Source: an uncultured Bacilli bacterium (GTDB lineage Bacteria; Bacillota_I; Bacilli_A; RF39; UBA660). From it: a DNA stretch of 5,146 nucleotides. The stretch covers positions 1 to 5,146 of the forward strand of contig CAQHJP010000049.1 of the NCBI GenBank assembly GCA_948801035.1. The letters run 5' to 3'. A program made the translations under genes and the position numbers. This document shows positions 1 to 5,146 of this stretch, in pieces (positions within the stretch are counted from its first letter, which is position 1; each line of letters starts with the position of its first letter). Under the pieces are notes generated by a model. It was not told the DNA's origin, searched no databases, and worked only from the letters and a program-made list of their open reading frames with translations.

Positions 1-1
1 A

Positions 2-430
2 TGTGCATATTTAGATGCAACTTATGAAGAGGTAGATAAATTACTATTAGAATTAACAGAAGAAGAATTAAGTGTTTTTAATAAAAGATATGCTGGCGAT
101 TATAAAACACCAGTTCATATTAAACTTGATGAAAAAGATCAAAAAATATTTTCTAATATTTTGCCTAAGTTTAAAAGAAAAATAAAAAAATTAAAAGCTA
201 ATAAAGTGTCTGCTGATAATTTACGTGAATATTTAGGTGTTTCTGATATAGATTTTGAAAAAGTAATTAATTTATTAAGTGATTACGATATAAATTTATT
301 AAATAAAAGATATAATGGAAATTATTATGCCACATGTAAATCAACACTTTCAGAAAAAGAAGAAGCTAAATTTAGACTTCTTTTAGATAGAATGGTTTCA
401 TTAAGTGCAAGATTTTCAAAAATTAAAAAA
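2..430 (+). repeat. Repeat array I: units R1 (cut by the window edge) and R2
   Basis: R1 (2 to about 211) starts at the Cys of the DDLC motif and carries ATYEEVD, LTEEELSVFNKRYAGDY, PVHIKL and a basic end, LPKFKRKIKKL. R2 (215-430) is divergent. It begins DNLREYLGVS, so the conserved Cys is replaced by Arg. It keeps LLNKRYNGNY and then departs from consensus, with no KLKR tail. Because R1 is truncated, more units probably lie upstream. Confidence 0.88.
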
Positions 431-3400
431 CTTGAAGTTATAAATGAAAATACACTTCTTAAAATAATGAGGGAAAATAGTATAAATGGTGTATGTACAT
501 TAAATGTATCTGAACTTGCAAATGAAATGCGAACTTCATCTGTAATAGTTGAAAATTATATACGTTTATTAGAATCAAGATCAGATATAAAAACTGCGTA
601 TGATCCTATTACTCAATCAACTAAGATTTATACAGAAAAAATAGATAAAAAAACAGAAAAAAGAAATTTAATATATGAAAAAATAAAAGAAAAAGGAACT
701 ATTGATTTAGATATTTTAGCATCTGATTTAAATATGTATAAAGCATCACTTAAGTATTATTTAAGTGAACTTAAAACTATGGGATTAATAGATTATGATA
801 ATGATATTGCAAGTATAAGTAATATAACTAAAACTGATGTTTATGAAGAACCAAAAGTAATGGTTAAAAAACCAGTTGTCAAAGCAGAAAATTCAGTAGT
901 AGAAAAAAATAAAGCAAGTATAAGAAATCTTACAAAAGAAGAAAAAGATAAAATAGCTTATGAATATATTTTAAGAACATCAAAGCCAAGTAAACCAGTC
1001 CAAGTAAATAAACCTAGTACTATGCCAACTAAGTCAAATAAAGTTTCAACAACAAAATCAACAAAACCAACTCCAACAGCTAAAACTTCTAAAACAATAG
1101 AATCAAAAACAAAAACAGATGATTTATGTGCATATCTAAATGCCACATATGAAGAGATAGATAATGCTTTAAATGTGCTTACTAAAGAACAATTAGAAGT
1201 ATTTAATAAAAGATATAATGGCGATTATAAAAAGCCTATACATATTGTTTTAACGCCTGATGAACATAAGATATTTAAATTAGTAATATCAAAATTAAAA
1301 AGAAATATTGAAAAACAAAGAAATATAAAATCTAATCAAATAGGAAAAGGAGCAACAGATGATTTATGTGCATATTTAAATGCAACATATGAAGAGATAG
1401 ATAATGTTTTAAATGTACTTACTAAAGAACAATTAGAAGTATTTAATAAAAGGTATAATGGTGATTATAAAAAACCTGTACATATTGTTTTAACGCCTAA
1501 TGAATATAATAAATTTAAAAGTATTTTAAAAAAATTAAAAAGAGGAATAATAAATTTAAGAGGAAAAGCTTCTGATGGAAGTATGTTAAGAAAAACAGAT
1601 GATTTATGCGTGTATTTAAATGCAACTAAAGAACAAATAGATAGTATTTTATATGTACTTACAGAAGAAGAATTAAAAATATTTAATAAAAGATACAAAG
1701 GTAATTATAAAGAACCAGTACATGTTGTATTAAATCATGATGAATATATTATATTTAGATATATTTTAAAAAAATTAAAAGTAAATGTGGAGGCTATACA
1801 AAATCCAAATTCAAAAAAAAGAATGAAAACCGATGATTTATGTAAATATCTGAATGCCACATATGAAGAGATAGATAGTATTTTAGATTGTCTTACAGAA
1901 GAAGAATTAAAAATATTTAATAAAAGATATAATAATAATTATAAAGAATTATCTCGTGCAAGTCTTCTAAAAGAAGAACAAAAAATATTTAATGGTATTA
2001 TAATAAAAAAATTAAAAAGAGCTTTAAGAAAATTAAGGAAAGTTAATATACCAAAACAAGATAGAACACCTATTATTAGAACAAAAACAAAAACCGATGA
2101 TTTATGTGCAAATTTAGGTGCCACATATGAAGAGATAGATATTGCATTAAGTGTACTTACCGAAGAGGAATTAAAAATATTTAATAAAAGATATAATAAT
2201 AATTATAAAATTCCAGTACATGTTGATTTACCTATTGAAGAAAAAAGAAGGTTTAATGCTATTATTACACCAAAATTAAGAAATAGTATAGAAAAATTGA
2301 GAAATCCGAACATTACTAAACCAAATGATTTATGTGTGTATCTAGGTGCAACTAAAGAACAGATAGATAGTGTTTTACATGTACTTACAAAAGATGAGAT
2401 GAAAATATTAAGTAAAAGATATAAGTATAATTATAGAATTCCAGTTAGAAAATCATTAGATAGCAAAGAATATTTTACATATAGTTACTATATAGTACCT
2501 AAATTACAAAAAGCATTAAGTCTACAAACTGTAGAAAGTATCAAAGTTCCTAAAAAGAAAGATTCCAATCTATTTAAAGTAACAACTCCAAAAAGTTTAC
2601 TTAAAGTATTAAAAGATAATAGTAAATATGGTATGTGCATGTTAGATATAGAAGAACTTTCAGCTTTAACTTCTAAAAAAATTTCTACTCTTAATAAATA
2701 TATTTCTATATTAGCGGATAATAAGGATATTATATGTGCATATGATCCTATTACTTTATCAACTAAGATTTATACAGAAACAAATTATCAAAAAATTGAA
2801 AAAAGAAATTTAATATATGAAAAAATAAAAGAAAAAGAAACTATTAATTTAGATATTTTAGCATCTGATTTAAATATGTATAAAGCATCACTTAAGTATT
2901 ATTTAAGTGAGTTAAAAGATATGGGATCAATAGATTATGATGATGAAGTTGCAAGTATAAATAAGATAACTAAAACTGATGTTTATGATCAGCCAAAAGT
3001 AATGGTTAAAAAACCAGTTGTTATAACATTACATTCAGTAGTAGAAAAAAATAAAGCAAGTATAAGAAATCTCTCAGAAGAAGAAAAAGAAAAAATAGCT
3101 AATGATTATATGTTAAAAACTACAAAATCAAATAAAGTTTCGACAACAAAGAAAAAACAAGAAGAAAAAACTGAAAAACAAGAACCAAAAACAGCAAGAG
3201 ATGACTTATGTAAATACTTAAATGCGACATGTGAAGAAATAGATAGTATTTTATACGTACTAACAGAAGAAGAAATGGAAATATTTAATAAAAGATATAA
3301 CGGAAACTATAAAATTCCAGTTCATATTGTATTACATGGTGAAGACAGTTATATGTTTAAAAGTATAATAATACATAAATTAAAAAGAGCTATAGCAAGT

Positions 3401-4549
3401 TTAAAAAGTGAAGATTTAAAAACCGATGATTTATGTAAATATCTAGGTGCAACTAAAGAAGAAATAGATAGCGTTTTATATATACTTTCAGAAGAAGAAT
3501 TAAAAATATTTAATAAAAGGTATAATAATGATTATACGAAACCTATTAAAGTAAAATTAGAACCAAGTGAAAGACTAACATTTAAAGGTTATGTAATACC
3601 AAAATTAAAAACTGCTATAAAAAGTTTAAGAAATCCTAGTACTAAGCATATAACAGATAATTTATGTAAATATTTGGGTGCAACAAAAGAAGAGATAGAT
3701 AGTATTTTATATGTACTTTCAAAAGAAGATTTAAAGGTATTTAATAAAAGATATAATGGAGATTATACAAAACCAGCTCGTATAGTTCTTAATGAAGATG
3801 AAAGAACAATTTTTAACGCTTCAGTTTTAAGAAAATTAAAAATAGCTATTAAAAAAATAAAAGAACCAGATAGTAAAAGAAAAAGTAGAGATAATATATG
3901 CCAATATTTAAATATAACAGTAGATGAACTTACTAAGCTTTTACCAACTCTTACGGATACTGATTTAAAAGTATTAAATAAAAGATATAATGGTGATTTT
4001 TCAAAACCTTCTAAAGTTAGATTGTCAAAAGAAGAGGGTATTATTCTTAATAACGTAATTACAAAACTTAAAATGCGTATAGCTAAACCTAATTATAAAA
4101 CTGAGGATATTACTTTTAAAGAAATAGATTGTGAAAGTGTTAAAACAGTTGAAACATATGAAGATATTAAAGCAGTTGAAACCAATAAAAATGTTGAAGA
4201 TATAGATATAAAACAACAAGAAAACAATATAGTAGAAAATAAATATGATGATTCAATATCTAAATCAGATTATATGAAAATAAGAGAAATATTTAAATCT
4301 AGAGAATTTATTAATTTAACAAAACAATTACCAGAAAAAGAATGTTTTATAATAACATTAAAACTACATAAAGATGTAATACTTAGTGATTTACAAATAG
4401 CACAGATAATGCAAATAGATGTAACTGAAGTAAAGGATATTGTTAAAAAAGTATTAACAGAATATAAAAACAAATTAAATGAATATATGTTTGATGCTTT
4501 AAAACAGCTAGATGAAAGGCAAAAAACTATACTTCCTAGAAAGGATTAG
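2..4549 (+). CDS. Giant modular repeat protein with sigma-region-4-like and winged-helix-like domains (5' partial)
   Basis: The frame is open from the first complete codon at base 2 to TAG at 4547-4549, giving 1515 visible residues. The upstream end is missing: the window begins inside a repeat unit (CAYLDATYEEVD), and base 1 is the expected last base of the preceding Leu codon. Visible order, with residues counted from base 2: repeats R1-R2 (1-143), winged-helix-like pair A (152 to about 280), K/S/T/P linker (to 372), repeats R3-R8 (373 to about 843), winged-helix-like pair B (866 to about 993), linker (to 1066), repeats R9-R12 (1067-1366), acidic linker (1367-1421), sigma-4-like domain (about 1435-1492). 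Repeats end in basic helices such as KLKRAI. I see no signal peptide, membrane segment or enzymatic motif, so a cytoplasmic nucleic-acid-binding or transcription-related role is inferred. The exact function is unknown. It probably forms an operon with the sigma-like gene one base downstream. No tryptophan is visible anywhere in it. Confidence 0.93.
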   Translation, partial: CAYLDATYEEVDKLLLELTEEELSVFNKRYAGDYKTPVHIKLDEKDQKIFSNILPKFKRKIKKLKANKVSADNLREYLGVSDIDFEKVINLLSDYDINLLNKRYNGNYYATCKSTLSEKEEAKFRLLLDRMVSLSARFSKIKKLEVINENTLLKIMRENSINGVCTLNVSELANEMRTSSVIVENYIRLLESRSDIKTAYDPITQSTKIYTEKIDKKTEKRNLIYEKIKEKGTIDLDILASDLNMYKASLKYYLSELKTMGLIDYDNDIASISNITKTDVYEEPKVMVKKPVVKAENSVVEKNKASIRNLTKEEKDKIAYEYILRTSKPSKPVQVNKPSTMPTKSNKVSTTKSTKPTPTAKTSKTIESKTKTDDLCAYLNATYEEIDNALNVLTKEQLEVFNKRYNGDYKKPIHIVLTPDEHKIFKLVISKLKRNIEKQRNIKSNQIGKGATDDLCAYLNATYEEIDNVLNVLTKEQLEVFNKRYNGDYKKPVHIVLTPNEYNKFKSILKKLKRGIINLRGKASDGSMLRKTDDLCVYLNATKEQIDSILYVLTEEELKIFNKRYKGNYKEPVHVVLNHDEYIIFRYILKKLKVNVEAIQNPNSKKRMKTDDLCKYLNATYEEIDSILDCLTEEELKIFNKRYNNNYKELSRASLLKEEQKIFNGIIIKKLKRALRKLRKVNIPKQDRTPIIRTKTKTDDLCANLGATYEEIDIALSVLTEEELKIFNKRYNNNYKIPVHVDLPIEEKRRFNAIITPKLRNSIEKLRNPNITKPNDLCVYLGATKEQIDSVLHVLTKDEMKILSKRYKYNYRIPVRKSLDSKEYFTYSYYIVPKLQKALSLQTVESIKVPKKKDSNLFKVTTPKSLLKVLKDNSKYGMCMLDIEELSALTSKKISTLNKYISILADNKDIICAYDPITLSTKIYTETNYQKIEKRNLIYEKIKEKETINLDILASDLNMYKASLKYYLSELKDMGSIDYDDEVASINKITKTDVYDQPKVMVKKPVVITLHSVVEKNKASIRNLSEEEKEKIANDYMLKTTKSNKVSTTKKKQEEKTEKQEPKTARDDLCKYLNATCEEIDSILYVLTEEEMEIFNKRYNGNYKIPVHIVLHGEDSYMFKSIIIHKLKRAIASLKSEDLKTDDLCKYLGATKEEIDSVLYILSEEELKIFNKRYNNDYTKPIKVKLEPSERLTFKGYVIPKLKTAIKSLRNPSTKHITDNLCKYLGATKEEIDSILYVLSKEDLKVFNKRYNGDYTKPARIVLNEDERTIFNASVLRKLKIAIKKIKEPDSKRKSRDNICQYLNITVDELTKLLPTLTDTDLKVLNKRYNGDFSKPSKVRLSKEEGIILNNVITKLKMRIAKPNYKTEDITFKEIDCESVKTVETYEDIKAVETNKNVEDIDIKQQENNIVENKYDDSISKSDYMKIREIFKSREFINLTKQLPEKECFIITLKLHKDVILSDLQIAQIMQIDVTEVKDIVKKVLTEYKNKLNEYMFDALKQLDERQKTILPRKD
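455..982 (+). repeat. Segmental duplication copy A: two winged-helix-like domains plus linker
   Basis: This segment aligns without gaps to 2597-3124 at a constant offset of 2142 bases. The first half (455-640) reads like a small helix-turn-helix: LNVSELANEM, then VENYIRLLE, then a strand-like STKIYTE. The second half (641 to about 825) is RNLIYEKIKEKGTIDLD, ILASDLNMYKASLKYYLSEL, then KTMGLIDYD. This matches the general winged-helix pattern of helix, short helix, recognition helix, then a hydrophobic beta-wing. After these come KPVV-containing and KEEKDKIA-containing linker stretches. The winged-helix assignment is pattern-based inference; the duplication itself is directly visible. Confidence 0.85.
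977..1117 (+). other. Low-complexity K/S/T/P linker before array II
   Basis: The encoded stretch is dominated by Lys, Ser, Thr and Pro, with pieces such as TSKPSKPVQVNKPSTM, NKVSTTKSTKPTPTAK and TSKTIESKTKT. It is predicted to be a disordered, positively charged tether between block A and repeat R3. Compared with the equivalent linker after block B (about 3119-3199), it carries a 16-codon addition before the shared SNKVSTTK and then diverges: Pro/Thr-rich here, but Glu/Lys/Gln-rich (KKKQEEKTEKQEPKTA) after block B. Confidence 0.7.
1118..1597 (+). repeat. Near-identical tandem pair R3/R4 (240-base period)
   Basis: R3 (1118-1357) and R4 (1358-1597) are each exactly 80 codons. By hand comparison the first roughly 145 bases differ at about nine positions, about six of them silent (for example GCC/GCA, GTG/GTA, AGA/AGG, GGC/GGT). 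The last third of the unit is much more different. This indicates a comparatively recent tandem duplication, or local homogenisation limited to the first part of the unit. Confidence 0.85.
1118..2530 (+). repeat. Repeat array II: units R3-R8
   Basis: Unit starts, at the codon before DLC, are 1118, 1358, 1598, 1832, 2096 and 2324, giving spacings of 240, 240, 234, 264 and 228 bases. All keep DLC, a YL or NL pair, AT.EEID or ATKEQID, L.VLT or L.CLT, and the KRY core. The second half (after P-V/I-H) is more variable and ends with a basic helix such as SKLKRNIEK or KKLKRALRKLR. R6 is lengthened by an extra tail (NIPKQDRTPIIRTKTKT). R8 is the most divergent: NDLCVYLGATKEQ, then ILSKRYKYNYRIPVRKSL and PKLQKAL. 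Unit boundaries are clear at the start and approximate at the end of R8. Confidence 0.92.
2597..3124 (+). repeat. Segmental duplication copy B: two winged-helix-like domains plus linker
   Basis: This is the second copy of the block at 455-982, aligned without gaps. The first 51 residues are only about 37% identical to copy A (19 of 51 by hand count). The next 91 residues, starting at ITLSTKIYTE, are about 81% identical (74 of 91). A 64-base stretch (2847-2910, equal to 705-768) is identical at the DNA level. The block lies between R8 and R9, joined by KVPKKKDSNLFKVTTPK upstream and a charged K/E/Q linker downstream (about 3119-3199). Confidence 0.85.
3200..4099 (+). repeat. Repeat array III: units R9-R12
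   Basis: Units start at 3200, 3425, 3656 and 3890 (spacings 225, 231 and 234 bases). R9-R11 follow the consensus closely: DLCKYLNAT or NLCKYLGAT, EEIDS.LY, EEE(L/M).IFNKRYN, and a basic tail such as KLKRAIASLK or RKLKIAIKKIK. R12 is divergent: DNICQYLNITVDELTKLL, then LKVLNKRYNGDFSKPSKV, and TKLKMRIAKPNYK. It ends the array before the acidic linker. Confidence 0.9.
4100..4264 (+). other. Acidic linker between repeats and C-terminal domain
   Basis: About 55 residues rich in Glu, Asp, Lys, Val and Asn (TEDITFKEIDCESVKTVE..., KYDDSISK). A small internal echo is visible: KTVETYEDI followed by KAVETNKNVEDI. It has none of the repeat motifs and is probably a flexible spacer. Its acidic character contrasts with the basic linkers after blocks A and B. 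Confidence 0.65.
4304..4477 (+). other. Sigma-region-4-like C-terminal domain of the large protein
   Basis: The segment reads EFINLTKQLPEKECFIITLK, then LHKDVILSDLQIAQIMQID, then VTEVKDIVKKVLTEYKNKL. This follows the sigma-70 region 4 scheme: L..LPE.E..I..L.L, then L...IA..M.I, then V..V...V..VL. The second part has the spacing of a helix-turn-helix. The same layout with the identical hexapeptide IITLKL occurs near the end of the visible part of the next gene, so the two domains look paralogous. The sigma relationship is my pattern recognition and has not been tested by profile search. Confidence 0.6.
4538..4545 (+). promoter_or_regulatory. Ribosome binding site of the downstream sigma-like gene
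   Basis: AGAAAGGA lies five bases before ATG 4551 and entirely inside the last codons (Arg-Lys-Asp) of the upstream gene. It is the only good Shine-Dalgarno match near this junction and fixes the start. With a stop-to-start gap of one base, ribosomes finishing the large gene could reinitiate here, so translational coupling is likely (inference). Confidence 0.8.
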
Positions 4550-4550
4550 T

Positions 4551-5146
4551 ATGAAAGAAAAAATTAAAATTTATTTAGAAAAAAAATTTCCACAATTTAT
4601 TTCATATATGAATTCTAGTATTATAGACAAGATAGATTCACAAATCGATAAAGAAAAAAATTCAATTTATAATTTAATGCAAGTTGATAATTTATTTTAT
4701 AAATATTTGTGTGATTTATCTAAAAATGATATGGATTTATCTATTTTACTTGTTGAAAGTAATTATAAAACTTTGGACTTTATTATAAGAAAAATGAATA
4801 TAAATTTAACTAGTAAAGAAAAAGATGATATATTATTCCAAGCAATTGAGAATTATGATGGGATTAAAAGCTTTTCTGTTTATATTTTAACTATTTTAAA
4901 ATCATATTTAAAACAAAAAAATACTAAGGTAGATAAAAATACAAAAACAGATGTTGATAGTTCATTATATGAATTAATGCTTTCTTTATTTGATAGTGAT
5001 ATATTTATGAAAGTATTTGATACACTTGATGATATAGAAAAAGAAATAATTACTTTAAAACTAGGATTAAATGGTAAAATTTTATCATCTAGTGATATTG
5101 CTCTTGATTTTAATGTTGATATTAAATTTATAAATTATGTATTAAA
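4551..5146 (+). CDS. Sigma-70-like protein with region 2- and region 4-like segments (3' partial)
   Basis: This frame starts at ATG 4551, one base after the upstream TAG, and runs without a stop to the window edge (198 complete codons plus two bases). The start is supported by AGAAAGGA at 4538-4545, five bases upstream. Residues about 88-122 contain DDILFQAIENYDGIKSF followed by SVYILTILKSYLKQ. This resembles the sigma region 2 pattern in which an 'AIEKFDP..G..F.TY' stretch is followed by a helix. Residues about 150-198 contain LDDIEKEIITLKLGLNGK, then SSSDIALDFNVD, then IKFINYVL. This resembles region 4: a helix, a glycine-containing turn, then a helix-turn-helix. Residues 1-87 are unrecognised. 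Classical sigma residues are only partly kept, and there is no typical Trp-rich region 2.3. It could be an alternative sigma factor, a degenerate sigma-like regulator, or a member of the same unusual family as its neighbour. Tandem arrangement with the large gene implies a shared transcript. Confidence 0.85.
   Translation, partial: MKEKIKIYLEKKFPQFISYMNSSIIDKIDSQIDKEKNSIYNLMQVDNLFYKYLCDLSKNDMDLSILLVESNYKTLDFIIRKMNINLTSKEKDDILFQAIENYDGIKSFSVYILTILKSYLKQKNTKVDKNTKTDVDSSLYELMLSLFDSDIFMKVFDTLDDIEKEIITLKLGLNGKILSSSDIALDFNVDIKFINYVL

Noticed and set aside
161..163. TTG as the translation start of the large gene
   Set aside because: It falls inside repeat unit R1, has only AT-rich sequence without a Shine-Dalgarno upstream, and the coding pattern continues uninterrupted to base 2.
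1813..1820. A8 tract (and another at 4579-4586) as possible phase-variable slippage sites
   Set aside because: Such runs are common at this base composition and encode ordinary Lys codons. No alternative frame continues usefully, so there is no support beyond length.
958..2124. Minus-strand open frames of 61-77 codons at 958-1146, 1465-1698 and 1939-2124
   Set aside because: They recur because they are the reverse complement of the repeats (each contains a HKSSVF stretch opposite TDDLC). They have no ribosome binding site and are shadows of the main gene.
1200..4000. Many TATAAT hexamers resembling -10 promoter elements
   Set aside because: They come from the codons for the conserved RYN core (AGA TAT AAT) in each repeat. 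I saw no suitably spaced TTGACA-like partner, so they are most likely coding coincidences.
1118..4099. Regularly spaced direct repeats as a possible CRISPR array
   Set aside because: The repeats are 225-264 bases apart, in frame within one coding sequence, and the intervals are coding paralogues rather than unique spacers.
4025..4473. Minus-strand open frames at 4025-4219 and 4270-4473
   Set aside because: Phe/Ile/Asn-rich translations opposite AT-rich coding sequence, with no initiation signal and no recognisable domain.
4538..4560. Possible transcription terminator or promoter between the two genes
   Set aside because: Only one base separates stop and start, and there is no inverted repeat with a T run. 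The junction is a translational one.

Overview
The window is very AT-rich (about 23-27% G+C in the lines I counted), and A/T-ending codons dominate (AAA, TTA, ATA, AGA). It holds two co-directional coding regions separated by one base. This composition, together with an AGAAAGGA ribosome binding site, suggests a low-GC Bacillota or Mycoplasmatota-type bacterium, possibly an uncultured host-associated Bacilli. This is inference: no rRNA, tRNA or housekeeping marker is present to fix the taxonomy.

Region 1 (2-4549, + strand) is one uninterrupted reading frame of 1515 residues, already open at the left edge, so its true start lies outside the window. It is built almost entirely from repeats. There are two units of a roughly 75-residue repeat (R1-R2, 2-430), a double winged-helix-like block (A, 455 to about 840) with a K/S/T/P linker, six more repeat units (R3-R8, 1118 to about 2530), a second copy of the double block (B, 2597 to about 2980), four more units (R9-R12, 3200-4099), an acidic linker, and a C-terminal domain resembling sigma-70 region 4 (about 4304-4477). 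The repeat consensus is [D/N]DLCxYLxAT.EEID..L, then LTEEELKIFNKRYN, then a variable stretch ending in KLKRAI..LR. It looks to me like a degenerate sigma-region-4-type helical unit, but I cannot prove that by eye.

Region 2 (4551 to past the right edge) is a second protein with a sigma region-2-like segment and a region-4-like C-terminus. Its last roughly 50 visible residues resemble the C-terminal domain of the large protein, sharing the hexapeptide IITLKL. The near-contiguous stop and start imply co-transcription and probably translational coupling. The most economical reading is a two-gene module of divergent sigma-factor-like proteins, one expanded into a giant repeat protein by internal duplication.

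There is no intergenic region: I see no promoter, terminator, RNA gene, CRISPR array or mobile element. The strongest signals for follow-up are the repeat family itself, its duplication and gene-conversion-like history, and its pairing with a sigma-like neighbour.
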